Below are positions 8,321 through 17,537 of a stretch of DNA of 37,584 nucleotides, piece by piece. The stretch's first letter is position 1; each line of letters starts with the position of its first letter. The position numbers and the translations under genes were made by a program. The stretch lies in assembly GCA_043808585.1 (NCBI GenBank), contig JAZDES010000164.1:1-37584 (forward strand). Reading direction: 5' to 3'. The notes under the pieces were generated by a model. That model ran no database searches. It saw only the letters and a program-made list of their open reading frames with translations, and was not told the origin of the DNA. The DNA comes from CAYVMN01 sp043808585 (GTDB lineage: Bacteria; Desulfobacterota; DSM-4660; Desulfatiglandales; Desulfatiglandaceae).

Positions 8321-11182
8321 ATGTTTGGAAAATTGGTAAAGGGTATTTTCGGGAGCAAGAATGAGAGGGAATTGAAAGAAATGGCGCCATTTGTTGATAA
8401 GATCAACTTGCTGGAGCCGGACTTTAAGGCCCTCCCAGATGCCCAACTTCTCTCAAAGACCGCCGAGTTTAAGGAAAGGATATCAAGAGGGGAGCCTTTG
8501 GATGATCTTCTCCCGGAGGCGTTTGCCGCTGTGAGGGAGGCCTCGGTGCGGGTGCTGGGCATGAGGCACTTTGACGTCCAGTTGATCGGGGGCATAGTTT
8601 TGCATCGAGGAAAGATCGCGGAGATGAAGACCGGCGAGGGCAAGACGCTCGCTGCAACACTCCCACTCTACTTAAATGCCCTAACAGGTCGAGGAGTACA
8701 CTTAGTAACTGTCAATGATTATCTCGCTCAAAGAGACGCTGACTGGATGGGGGGGATCTATAATGCACTGGGCCTCTCTGTTGGGGTAATCGTACACGGC
8801 CTGGATGACGCCGAAAGAAAAGAGGCCTATGGCTGCGACATTACATACGGAACCAATAATGAGTTCGGGTTCGACTATCTCCGGGACAACATGAAGTTTG
8901 AAATCAGCGATTTTGTCCAGAGGGGTTTTTATTATGCCATTGTGGACGAGGTGGACAGTATACTCATTGATGAGGCGAGGACCCCTTTGATAATTAGCGG
9001 CCCTGTAGAACACAGTGAGAGTAAGATCTATGAGGAGGTAAGACCCCATGTAATCAATCTACAAAAAAGACAGGGGACGGTCATCCGCTCGCTCCTGAAA
9101 GATGTGCGTGCGGAGCTTGAGAAGGGGGTCCTGGAGGATAAGACAATTGAGACCTTGCTTCAGATCAAGAGGGGTGATCCCAAGAATCCTGTGTTCTTGG
9201 ACATTGTTGCCCAGAATCAGGCACTGAAAAAACAAATCGACAGAACAGAAAGCCTGCTAAGGGCACAAAAGCTCCTGCCAGAGTTGGATCGGATCCTTTT
9301 CTGCACCATTGACGAACGAAGTAATGCCGTGGAACTTACCGAAAAGGGGATCGAACTCCTCACAAGTAACGGCCGGAACGATTTCACCCTGCCCGATATA
9401 GATGAGGAGAGCTATTACATCCGGGAAAACAATGAGCTATCAGGGGAGGAGAAGGATCAACAGGTAAGGGACCTTGAAGAACGCTATGTGAGATCGTCAG
9501 AGGTCCTCCACTCTACCCAGCAGATTATAAAGGCCTATTGGCTCTTTGAGAAGGATGTCCACTACGTTATCAAGGATGGCCAGGTAGTGATTGTTGACGA
9601 GTTCACAGGCCGGATGATGCCGGGAAGGAGGTGGAGTGACGGGTTGCATCAGGCCGTGGAGGCCAAGGAAGGGGTCAGCGTGGCAGGAGAGAACCAGACC
9701 TTGGCCACAGTCACTTTTCAGAATTTTTTCAGGACCTACGAGAAGCTTGGCGGTATGACCGGTACGGCAGATACTGAGGCGGAAGAGTTCCACAATATAT
9801 ATAAACTGGATGTGATCGTTGTCCCCACAAATGAAAAGATGATCCGCCGGGATTACCCGGATGCCATTTATAAGACGGAAAGGGAGAAGTTTAAGGCGGT
9901 AGTTGAAGAAATAACGGAATTGTACGAAAGGGGGCAGCCCGTTCTGGTAGGTACTGTATCTATTGAGAAATCGGAGATGTTGAGCAAGATGCTGAAGAGG
10001 GCGGGGACACCTCATTCTGTCCTGAATGCCAAACATCACCAGAAGGAGGCAGAAATCATCGCCCAGGCTGGCCAGGCAAAGACCGTAACAATCTCCACCA
10101 ATATGGCGGGAAGAGGGACCGATATTGTCCTTGGTAAGGGCGTGACGGATTCGGGAGGCCTTCACGTCCTGGGGACAGAAAGGCACGAAAGCCGCCGCAT
10201 CGACAACCAACTCAGGGGTCGATCCGGAAGGCAGGGCGACCCAGGCTCTTCCCGTTTTTATCTCTCGCTCGAAGACGATCTCCTGAGGATATTCGGCTCT
10301 GATAAGATCTCCTCCATCATGGACCGCCTGGGCATGAAAGAAGGCGAGCCCATCGAGCACAACCTGATCTCCCGCGGTATTGAGAACGCCCAGAAAAAGG
10401 TGGAGGCCCATAACTTCGATATAAGGAAGCACCTGCTCGAATATGACGATGTAATGAACAGGCATCGGGAGATCATATATTCCCTTAGAAAAGACATACT
10501 GGGAGGTGAAGGGCTTGGTCAGATTGTGGAGAACATGATCGATGAGAAAGTGGATGACCTTGTTGATAAGTGGATTGATCCCAAAGAGTACCCGGAAGAC
10601 TGGGATATCCAGGGCCTAATAAACGGCCTCTCCAGGCTCTTCGCGTTCCGGGCCAAGATCACGGCTGAACATATTGGAGAAGAGGCCTTTGATGCCCTGA
10701 ATCCAGATACCCTCAAGGAGATGATCAAGGGGCAGGTCCATTCTGCCTATGAGGAAAGGGAGAAGTTGTTAGGAAAGGAGGATCTTGAGCATCTTGAGCG
10801 CTTCATCATTCTCCAGATCATAGATAATCAGTGGATAATGCACCTCCAGAACATGGAGCACATGAAGGAGGGTATCGGGCTTCGCGGCTATGGGCAGCTT
10901 GATCCTCTCAAGGAATATCAGAAGGAGGGTTTTGCACTCTTTGAAGGGCTTATGGATGGGATCAGGGAAGAGACCCTAAGCACGCTTTTCCGCATCCAGC
11001 TGATGAGACGGGGGCGCCAAGAGCCAACCGAAAAGAAAAAAAGGCAATTACGCATGAGCCATGGAGAAGAGGTTTCAGAGGTTGCAACGGTGAGGAGAAA
11101 GGGAAAGAAGGTCGGGCGAAATGCCCCATGCCCGTGCGGGAGCGGGAAAAAGTACAAGAAGTGCTGCGGTGCCGGGAAGTGA
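8321..11182 (+). CDS. secA: Protein translocase ATPase SecA (long form with insert)
   Basis: A 953-residue SecA, the motor that drives preproteins through SecYEG. Walker A is MKTGEGKT (102-109) and Walker B DEVD (209-212). The RGTDIVLG and QLRGRSGRQGDPGSS helicase regions are intact. The C-terminal zinc tail has C937, C939, C948 and C949 in NAPCPCGSGKKYKKCC, the SecB/ribosome contact motif. It is longer than the roughly 900-residue E. coli protein despite lacking other extras. The reason is an insert of roughly 70-100 residues between about 245 and 345, within the preprotein cross-linking region, rich in charged helix. The insert contains RGDPKNP and a following TE-rich helix, resembling the long SecA type of Bacteroidetes and allied phyla (from memory). 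Confidence 0.97.
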   Translation: MFGKLVKGIFGSKNERELKEMAPFVDKINLLEPDFKALPDAQLLSKTAEFKERISRGEPLDDLLPEAFAAVREASVRVLGMRHFDVQLIGGIVLHRGKIAEMKTGEGKTLAATLPLYLNALTGRGVHLVTVNDYLAQRDADWMGGIYNALGLSVGVIVHGLDDAERKEAYGCDITYGTNNEFGFDYLRDNMKFEISDFVQRGFYYAIVDEVDSILIDEARTPLIISGPVEHSESKIYEEVRPHVINLQKRQGTVIRSLLKDVRAELEKGVLEDKTIETLLQIKRGDPKNPVFLDIVAQNQALKKQIDRTESLLRAQKLLPELDRILFCTIDERSNAVELTEKGIELLTSNGRNDFTLPDIDEESYYIRENNELSGEEKDQQVRDLEERYVRSSEVLHSTQQIIKAYWLFEKDVHYVIKDGQVVIVDEFTGRMMPGRRWSDGLHQAVEAKEGVSVAGENQTLATVTFQNFFRTYEKLGGMTGTADTEAEEFHNIYKLDVIVVPTNEKMIRRDYPDAIYKTEREKFKAVVEEITELYERGQPVLVGTVSIEKSEMLSKMLKRAGTPHSVLNAKHHQKEAEIIAQAGQAKTVTISTNMAGRGTDIVLGKGVTDSGGLHVLGTERHESRRIDNQLRGRSGRQGDPGSSRFYLSLEDDLLRIFGSDKISSIMDRLGMKEGEPIEHNLISRGIENAQKKVEAHNFDIRKHLLEYDDVMNRHREIIYSLRKDILGGEGLGQIVENMIDEKVDDLVDKWIDPKEYPEDWDIQGLINGLSRLFAFRAKITAEHIGEEAFDALNPDTLKEMIKGQVHSAYEEREKLLGKEDLEHLERFIILQIIDNQWIMHLQNMEHMKEGIGLRGYGQLDPLKEYQKEGFALFEGLMDGIREETLSTLFRIQLMRRGRQEPTEKKKRQLRMSHGEEVSEVATVRRKGKKVGRNAPCPCGSGKKYKKCCGAGK

Positions 11183-11268
11183 GGCGTTAGGCATGAGGTG
11201 TTAGGTGCAAGGGGTTAGGCACAGGGCTTTAGGTTAAAGGCCCATCCATAGGCTGGATTGGAAAAACA
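11183..11268. repeat. Degenerate GTTAGG-type simple repeat
   Basis: The gap between secA and argJ consists largely of echoing words: GTTAGG occurs at least three times with variants such as TTTAGG. It is not coding. Similar low-complexity echoes with different words occur in other gaps of this window. Confidence 0.5.
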
Positions 11269-12459
11269 ATGGATAAGGAAAAATATATGATACGAGGCTT
11301 TAGGGCCTCAGCCACATCTGCGGGCCTCAAGAAAGATAGTGGCCTGGACCTGGCATTGATTGTCTCGGATAGGGAGTGTGCAGCGGCCGGCGTGTTCACG
11401 ACCAATAAGGTCAAGGCAGCACCAGTCATCCTTAGTCATGAACATGTTGCAGACGGAACGGCAAGGGCCGTCATATCCAATGCCGGTAATGCAAATGCCT
11501 GTACCGGAGAGGCCGGTCTAAGGGACGCCCGCCGGACGGCTGATCTTGTGGCAAAGGAGTTGGGAATCGCTCCTAAAGAGGTCCTGGTTGCCTCAACAGG
11601 CGTAATTGGTATGGCTCTCAATATGGGGGTGATCGAGAAGGCTATTCCCGGTCTGGTAAATGACCTTTCTCCAGAAGGGATCCCCCTTGCCGCCCGGGCC
11701 ATTATGACCACCGATTCGTTTTCAAAGCTCACTTATTTTGACGGGAAGGTCGGCGGTAGGCCTTACAGGGTATTAGGCATTGCCAAGGGGGCCGGCATGA
11801 TCATGCCCCAAATGGCCACTATGCTCTGCTTTGTACTGACCGATATCCTGATTGATGCAGATGACCTGAGAGATGCCCTTGTTTCATCCGCAGAAAAGAC
11901 ATTCAACCGTATCACTGTGGATGGCGACACAAGCACAAATGACACGGTTCTGGCCCTGGCCAATGGCCTCGCAGGGAACAAGACCCTGTCTCAAAGAGAG
12001 TGCAGGGGTTTCACGAAAGGGCTCGAGACGGTGATGGGGGAACTGGCCCGTATGATCGTTCAGGATGGAGAGGGCGCCACAAAGCTCGTCAATGTAAGGG
12101 TAAAGGGAGCTGCAAACGGCTCCGACGCCCTCAGGGCCGCAAGGGCAGTTGCCAATTCAAGCCTGGTCAAGACCGCCTTTTTCGGTCAGGATCCCAACTG
12201 GGGAAGGATTATGGCGGCCCTAGGGAGGGCAGGAATTGAAATGGAGGAGCGGACCGTAGACATATGGATTGACGGGGTCCAGATCGTTGAAGGGGGGCTG
12301 GGGAAGGGGGTTGAGGCTGAAAAGGAGGCAGCCAGGAGAATGGCCCTAAAGGAATTTATGCTTGAGATCGACCTCCACCAGGGCACCTTCGAGGATCAGA
12401 TCATAACCTGCGACCTGACGCACGATTATATAAAAATCAATGCTGATTACCGCACTTAA
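11269..12459 (+). CDS. argJ: Bifunctional glutamate N-acetyltransferase/ornithine acetyltransferase ArgJ
   Basis: A 396-residue ArgJ. It moves the acetyl group from N-acetylornithine to glutamate, recycling acetyl in arginine synthesis; some family members can also use acetyl-CoA. The self-cleavage site that makes the alpha and beta chains is MATML, with the nucleophile Thr184. The region SNAGNANACTG (70-80), STGVIG (109-114) and the C-terminal DPNWGRI are conserved. A second in-frame ATG at codon 7 has AAGGA upstream and could be the true start. Whether it is mono- or bifunctional cannot be read from the sequence. No other arg genes are in the window. Confidence 0.95.
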   Translation: MDKEKYMIRGFRASATSAGLKKDSGLDLALIVSDRECAAAGVFTTNKVKAAPVILSHEHVADGTARAVISNAGNANACTGEAGLRDARRTADLVAKELGIAPKEVLVASTGVIGMALNMGVIEKAIPGLVNDLSPEGIPLAARAIMTTDSFSKLTYFDGKVGGRPYRVLGIAKGAGMIMPQMATMLCFVLTDILIDADDLRDALVSSAEKTFNRITVDGDTSTNDTVLALANGLAGNKTLSQRECRGFTKGLETVMGELARMIVQDGEGATKLVNVRVKGAANGSDALRAARAVANSSLVKTAFFGQDPNWGRIMAALGRAGIEMEERTVDIWIDGVQIVEGGLGKGVEAEKEAARRMALKEFMLEIDLHQGTFEDQIITCDLTHDYIKINADYRT

Positions 12460-12514
12460 GCCATATAAGCTATAGTTTTTAAGGAAAAGTTTTTGGGGTG
12501 GCAGGGAGGACAAT

Positions 12515-13591
12515 ATGTTCGCAGTTATTATGTGCGGGGGCTCGGGGACCCGATTCTGGCCGGTAAGCCGGAGGCACAAGCCCAAGCAGTTCCTGAACAT
12601 AACCGGCAAGGGTCCTATGGTCGTGGAGACCTGTGACAGGCTCAGGCCCATGATCGGTGACGAAGAGATGATACTCATCCTGGGAAAGGAACACTTAGAG
12701 TATGCAAGAGGCCTTTTCATTGGGAGAGGAGTCCATCTCGTGGCTGAGCCTGTTGGAAGGAATACGGCTCCCTGCATTGGCCTCGGCGCCATCTATGCCC
12801 AGCATCTGGGGTGTAAGGGGGCCGTCGCCTTCCTCCCTGCAGATCACTTTATTGGTGCCCCTTCTTCCTTCCTGGGTGCCCTCAGGGCAGCAGGGAGGCT
12901 TGCAGAGCCTGGAGGGATTGTGACCCTTGGCATAGTGCCCAATAGGCCTGAGACCGGTTATGGGTATATACGCAGAGGGGCCAACCTGGGGAGAGCAGGC
13001 GACGTCAGCGCATATAGTGTCCTGGAATTTGTGGAGAAGCCGGATCTTGAGACGGCGGCCGGCTACCTTGCGGACGGAGAGCATTATTGGAACGGGGGTA
13101 TCTTTGTCGCTACTCCCGCGACCGTGCTGGAGGAGATACAGAAACATCTTCCGGCCCTTTACAAGGGGCTGATACGGGTAAGAGATGCGATGGGGACACA
13201 AAGGTTTGATGCGGAGTTAACGGAGGTATATAAAGGGATTGAAGCCATTTCCTTTGACTACGGAATCATGGAAAAGACCACGGCAGATGTGTACGTTGTG
13301 CCGTGCGAATGCGGGTGGAGTGACGTGGGGTCGTGGGCATCGCTTTATGAACTAAGGGCAGAAGGGCATGACAGTAATAAAAACCTGGCTGATGGAGAGA
13401 CTCTCTTGATCGAATGTGAGCGTAGTTTTGTCTCTGCCCAAGCAGGACGTCTGGTGGCCTGCCTCGGACTCAATAACTGTCTGGTGGTGGACACGCCCGA
13501 TACTGTCTTAGTGAGTGATCTAAATCGATCACAAGATATCCGGGAGATTGTTGAACGACTGAAACGGGGCGGAAAGGAGAGACTTCTATGA
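12515..13591 (+). CDS. manC: Mannose-1-phosphate guanylyltransferase
   Basis: A 358-residue nucleotidyltransferase that makes GDP-mannose from GTP and mannose 1-phosphate. The nucleotide-binding signature GGSGTRFWPVSRR starts at residue 8, followed by KPKQF. The sugar-binding motif FVEKPD and WNGGIF are present. It is the short form, without the C-terminal isomerase domain of the bifunctional ManC/AlgA type. A good AGGGAGG ribosome site precedes the ATG. The stop overlaps the start of the phosphomannomutase gene by ATGA, so the two are translationally coupled and supply consecutive steps for polysaccharide or LPS mannose sugars. Confidence 0.93.
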   Translation: MFAVIMCGGSGTRFWPVSRRHKPKQFLNITGKGPMVVETCDRLRPMIGDEEMILILGKEHLEYARGLFIGRGVHLVAEPVGRNTAPCIGLGAIYAQHLGCKGAVAFLPADHFIGAPSSFLGALRAAGRLAEPGGIVTLGIVPNRPETGYGYIRRGANLGRAGDVSAYSVLEFVEKPDLETAAGYLADGEHYWNGGIFVATPATVLEEIQKHLPALYKGLIRVRDAMGTQRFDAELTEVYKGIEAISFDYGIMEKTTADVYVVPCECGWSDVGSWASLYELRAEGHDSNKNLADGETLLIECERSFVSAQAGRLVACLGLNNCLVVDTPDTVLVSDLNRSQDIREIVERLKRGGKERLL

Positions 13592-14934
13592 GGGCCCATA
13601 TATTTCGAGAATATGACATCCGCGGGACATATCCTGATGAACTGAATAGGGAGACAACCCGCCTCCTGGGTCTTGCCCTGGGCACATACTATCAAGGAAA
13701 AGGCGCAAGGCGGATTTCCTTGGGCCAGGACTGCCGCCTGAGTTCTCCAGAGCTTACGCAAGGGCTGAGAGGGGGGCTCCTGGAATCGGGGATGGAGGTT
13801 ATTGATCTGGGCATGATACCTACGCCTGTCCTCTATTTTTCCCTCCACAATCTGGACGTAGATGGTGGAATCGAGGTGACTGGAAGCCATAATCTCCCTG
13901 AGTTTAATGGCTTCAAGGTCTGCCTGGGCCATTTATCTGTCTTTGGTCAGGAGATCCAGAAGATCAAAGAGATCGCCGAAGCGGGCGATTTTAGGCGGGG
14001 CAAAGGTAAACTGGAAGAGGCCGAAATCCTCAGTGGCTACATCAAATATGCAGAAGAAAATATTAAATGCGGTCACGTCAAGAGGAAGGTAGTGGTAGAT
14101 GGCGGCAATGGGGTCGCCGGCCCGGTTGGAAGCGAGATCTATAAGACTCTGGGCTTTGACGTCATTCCCCTTTTCTGTGAACCGGACGGCAGATTCCCAA
14201 ACCATCATCCAGACCCTACAATTCCCAAATACCTTGATTCCATGATAACAAAGGTGAAGGAGACATCGGCAGACCTTGGAATCGCCTATGACGGTGACGG
14301 GGACAGGATCGGGGTTGTTGATCCGGAGGGAAACATCATATGGGGAGATCAATTGCTAATTATCTTTTCAAGGGATTTGCTGGAGCGCCATCCCGGGGCC
14401 AAGATAGTGGGAGAGGTCAAGTGCTCCCAGGTGTTGTATGACGACATAGGGAAGCGGGGTGGAGTGGGGATCATGTGGAAGGCGGGCCATTCCCTGATCA
14501 AGAGCAAGATGAAAGAGGAAGGTGCGCTCCTGGCCGGAGAGATGAGCGGGCACATTTTTTTTGGAGAGCGGTATTTCGGTTATGATGATGCCATTTACTC
14601 AGGCGGGCGCCTACTTGAAATACTCTCGAGGTCTGAAAGGGGCTTGAAGGATCTGTTGGCCGGTATCCCTAAGATGATTAATACCCCTGAGATCCGCATC
14701 GATTGCCCTGACGAGAAGAAGTTTGAGATCGTGACCCGGATGACAGACGAATTCAAGAAGGACTTTAAGGTGATAGATGTGGATGGCGCCAGGGTCCTCT
14801 TTGACGGTGGATGGGGGCTTATAAGGGCCTCTAACACACAACCTGTGCTGGTGCTGCGTTTTGAGGCGGCAGATGAAAGGCGCCTTGAAGAGATTCGGAA
14901 GATCTTTATGGATAAGTTAGGAAAGATACTGTAG
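13588..14934 (+). CDS. Phosphomannomutase/phosphoglucomutase
   Basis: A 448-residue alpha-D-phosphohexomutase that interconverts mannose 6-phosphate and mannose 1-phosphate (and probably the glucose forms). The phosphoserine is S100 in TGSHN, the magnesium loop is DGDGDR (235-240), the sugar loop is GEMSGH, and the C-terminal phosphate site is RASNTQPVLVLR. The residue after the serine loop reads NLPEFNG rather than the commoner NPPEYNG. It resembles the AlgC/ManB group. It overlaps the preceding guanylyltransferase gene by four bases, so its product would feed mannose 1-phosphate to that enzyme. Confidence 0.93.
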   Translation: MRAHIFREYDIRGTYPDELNRETTRLLGLALGTYYQGKGARRISLGQDCRLSSPELTQGLRGGLLESGMEVIDLGMIPTPVLYFSLHNLDVDGGIEVTGSHNLPEFNGFKVCLGHLSVFGQEIQKIKEIAEAGDFRRGKGKLEEAEILSGYIKYAEENIKCGHVKRKVVVDGGNGVAGPVGSEIYKTLGFDVIPLFCEPDGRFPNHHPDPTIPKYLDSMITKVKETSADLGIAYDGDGDRIGVVDPEGNIIWGDQLLIIFSRDLLERHPGAKIVGEVKCSQVLYDDIGKRGGVGIMWKAGHSLIKSKMKEEGALLAGEMSGHIFFGERYFGYDDAIYSGGRLLEILSRSERGLKDLLAGIPKMINTPEIRIDCPDEKKFEIVTRMTDEFKKDFKVIDVDGARVLFDGGWGLIRASNTQPVLVLRFEAADERRLEEIRKIFMDKLGKIL

Positions 14935-14952
14935 TGCCTCTCTATCCTTATC

Positions 14953-15609
14953 TTACCTGAACTTCATCCTGGCAAGTAATACCACTATCTCTTGTTCCTT
15001 GGAACGGAACAGCCTTTTCTCGGCCCTGATTTCAAGGATTCCTGACATCTCCCGGAAAAACCCCATACTCGTTTTCCGGACCCCTTCAGTAAGTATTATT
15101 TCCCCTCCGGGCCTGAGGTAGGCCTTGAATAGTTCCATGAGGGGGCCATAATCCTTTTCACTGTAAAGAATCTCAGATCCAATGATACGATCAAATGTTC
15201 CATCTAGCCTCGGGTGGTTCCAGTCGAGCTTACAGATCTCCAGATTGGACCGAACAGCGGGGAGATTTATCTCTGTATTGGCCCGGGCGAAATTGAGGGC
15301 ATCGGGGTTGTATTCTGTCATGGTCACCTTGTGGCCAAATGACGACGTCACCACCCCCACAAGGCCAAGGCCGCAGCCGATCTCCAGGATGCGTTCTTGA
15401 GGATCGGCCGTGATTCCGGCAAGGTAATCCGCAAGCACAAGAGATGCCTCCCAGAGTTTTGACCATAGGGGAAAATCGTGAAAAATATCCTGAGGGTCCA
15501 CAAATCGATCGAGAGATCTTGGGACAAGGAGTCTGAATCTCCTTCCTTTTATTGCCAGATCCTTGATATCGGTTTCATATTCACTGTAAAAGGACTCCAA
15601 TGAAAACAT
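14953..15609 (-). CDS. Class I SAM-dependent methyltransferase, METTL21-like
   Basis: A methyltransferase of about 218 residues with the SAM-binding motif ILEIGCGLGLVG followed by an acidic strand end (MTEYN). A D/E-rich post-motif IIGSEILYSE follows, of the kind found in the lysine methyltransferase 16 family. Family members methylate protein lysines such as those of translation factors; the substrate here is unknown. I choose the ATG at 15609 because AAAGG lies seven bases upstream. A second ATG at 15630 has no visible ribosome site. It converges on the phosphomannomutase gene with an 18-base gap, too short for a separate terminator. Confidence 0.75.
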   Translation of the reverse strand: MFSLESFYSEYETDIKDLAIKGRRFRLLVPRSLDRFVDPQDIFHDFPLWSKLWEASLVLADYLAGITADPQERILEIGCGLGLVGVVTSSFGHKVTMTEYNPDALNFARANTEINLPAVRSNLEICKLDWNHPRLDGTFDRIIGSEILYSEKDYGPLMELFKAYLRPGGEIILTEGVRKTSMGFFREMSGILEIRAEKRLFRSKEQEIVVLLARMKFR

Positions 15610-15807
15610 TAGGATACCTTTGACCTTCATCGGTTTAAGAGCGGGTAGGCGTTCAAGGTTACCTTATACCTGGAAAGGCCATTCCTGGCAAGTTTAGAGG
15701 GTTCCTAGTTGACATAATTTTTTGTTGACACCCATTTTCTTTTTCCATACTGTAAACGATTTTAAAACTGGACAGATGAAAGCGGCAAGAATTTTCTTCG
15801 AAAGCCA

Positions 15808-15813
15808 TATAAT
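15808..15813 (+). promoter_or_regulatory. Candidate -10 box for the gldA-like operon
   Basis: A perfect TATAAT at 15808-15813 sits about 30 bases before the ABC ATPase start, whose ATG has a GGAGG site. No good -35 lies 17 bases upstream. Two TTGACA boxes (15709-15714 and 15725-15730) lie further upstream; the second has only a weak TACTGT partner 17 bases later. The divergent methyltransferase start is about 200 bases away. Confidence 0.4.
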
Positions 15814-15843
15814 AGAATTTCTTAGGGTGACACGGAGGATCAT

Positions 15844-16788
15844 ATGATCCATGCGAAAGGGTTGACCAAGTATTTCGGGGATTTGTGCGCCGTGGATCAA
15901 ATAGACCTGGATATCCCAAAAGGGGAAATCATGGGCCTCCTAGGACCCAATGGGGCGGGAAAGACCACGACCTTGCGGATGCTGACCGGTTTTCTAAGGC
16001 CCACCTCCGGCAGTATTAGGGTAAAGGATTACAGCATTGATGAGCAGCCCCTTGAGATCAAAAAACTCATAGGCTACCTACCGGAGTCGGCACCCCTCTA
16101 CCATGACATGCTGGTCTATGACTACCTGGGCTACGTGGCAGACGTCCGAGAATTGGGTAGGGATCAGAAACATTCCCAGATTAGCCAGCTGGCTGAGCTA
16201 TGCGGCATCAAGGAAGTTATGCATAGACCCATAGGCGAGCTCTCAAGGGGATATAAGCAGAGGGTAGGCCTCGCCCATGCCATGATGAATGACCCCGAGA
16301 TACTAATTGTGGATGAACCCACTTCAGGCCTGGATCCAAATCAGATAGTTGAGATCAGAGATATTATAAGGAGGATAGGAAAGGAGAAGACCGTTGTCCT
16401 CTCCACCCATATCCTCAGCGAGGCAGAGGCCACATGTGATCGGGTAGTCATTATCAACCGGGGCAAGATCGTCGCTGACGGGAGTACCGAGACCCTCAGG
16501 CAATCTTCCAGCGGAGAATATTTCATACACCTATCCCTGCAGAACGCAGACTACGATTCGGCAAAGGCGGTACTGGATTCCATAGACGGAGTGCTGGCCG
16601 TAACTCCCATAGAAATGGATCAAGATGGGGGTGGAACCCTTCACGTCAGGGTCATCTCCGGTTCATCTGAGGATATAAGGGGAGAGATATACCGAAGGAT
16701 CAAAGAGACCGAATGGGTCCTGCTGGAACTTCACCGAGAGGCCAAGACACTGGAGAATATATTTCGAGAACTCACCAGGGAGAACTGA
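15844..16788 (+). CDS. ABC transporter ATP-binding protein, GldA type
   Basis: A 314-residue ABC ATPase. Walker A is GPNGAGKT (34-41), the signature is LSRGYKQR, Walker B is ILIVDEP, and the H-loop is STH. The C-terminal extension after about residue 220 is typical of the ABC-2 type CcmA/GldA ATPases. It is followed one base later by a GldF-like permease, then a GldG-like protein and a DUF4340 protein. This cluster resembles the ABC part of the Bacteroidetes gliding apparatus but is widespread in non-gliding bacteria. The transported substrate is unknown. Confidence 0.9.
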   Translation: MIHAKGLTKYFGDLCAVDQIDLDIPKGEIMGLLGPNGAGKTTTLRMLTGFLRPTSGSIRVKDYSIDEQPLEIKKLIGYLPESAPLYHDMLVYDYLGYVADVRELGRDQKHSQISQLAELCGIKEVMHRPIGELSRGYKQRVGLAHAMMNDPEILIVDEPTSGLDPNQIVEIRDIIRRIGKEKTVVLSTHILSEAEATCDRVVIINRGKIVADGSTETLRQSSSGEYFIHLSLQNADYDSAKAVLDSIDGVLAVTPIEMDQDGGGTLHVRVISGSSEDIRGEIYRRIKETEWVLLELHREAKTLENIFRELTREN

Positions 16789-16789
16789 T

Positions 16790-17494
16790 ATGCGGCAATT
16801 CACACACGTTTGCAGGAAAGAATTCAATAGCTATTTTGTGTCTCCCATTGCCTATATCGTCATTTCTATCTTCCTATTGGTAACCGGCTGGTTCTTTTTT
16901 TCCACCTTCTTTCTATTTAATCAGGCCAGCCTCAGGAACTTCTTTGAACTCCTCCCCATGATCTTTTCTTTTGTGGTCCCGGCCATCACCATGCGACTTT
17001 TCTCCGAGGAATTTAATATCGGCTCTTACGAGATCCTTATGACCATGCCGGTCACCTTCTGGGATGCCGTTTTGGGTAAATTCCTGGCTGGAGTTGCATT
17101 CCTGGTGTGCATGCTGATCCCTACGGTTTCATATCCGATTACGGTTTCTTTTCTGGGACAGCTGGATTGGGGACCGGTCCTTGGAGGATACATCGGGGCG
17201 GTCCTTTTGGGAGGGGCGTTCACTGCCATCGGGCTTTTTGCCTCATCACTTACCCGAAACCAAATCACTGCCTTTATTATCGGGGTAGCCATTTGTTTCA
17301 GTCTGACAGTGATAGATAGGACGCTTTTATTCCTTCCCCGCTCAGCGTTAGGATTCATAGGATACCTGGGGGCGGACTTTCATTTTCAGAACATCTCAAG
17401 GGGCATCGTAGATTCAAGGGACGTCCTGTACTTTTTGAGTGTCAGTTTTGTAGCCCTTTACGGTGCACACTTGGTCATCCAGGAGAAAAGCTGA
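16790..17494 (+). CDS. ABC-2 type permease, GldF-like
   Basis: A 234-residue integral membrane protein with about six hydrophobic segments, beginning with the stretch near residues 18-40. The profile and the motif of paired Met-Pro after YEILMTMPV match ABC-2 permeases of the GldF group. It starts one base after the ATPase stop, so the two are translationally coupled. The last gene segment overlaps an upstream open frame of the next gene, but the likely next start is at 17538. Confidence 0.88.
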   Translation: MRQFTHVCRKEFNSYFVSPIAYIVISIFLLVTGWFFFSTFFLFNQASLRNFFELLPMIFSFVVPAITMRLFSEEFNIGSYEILMTMPVTFWDAVLGKFLAGVAFLVCMLIPTVSYPITVSFLGQLDWGPVLGGYIGAVLLGGAFTAIGLFASSLTRNQITAFIIGVAICFSLTVIDRTLLFLPRSALGFIGYLGADFHFQNISRGIVDSRDVLYFLSVSFVALYGAHLVIQEKS

Positions 17495-17537
17495 ATCCAT
17501 CGGTTCACACAAGATACTTGATGAAGGAGAAGAAGGG

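Noticed and set aside
9497..10465. 322-codon open frame opposite secA
   Set aside because: It lies wholly inside secA on the other strand and has no family features.
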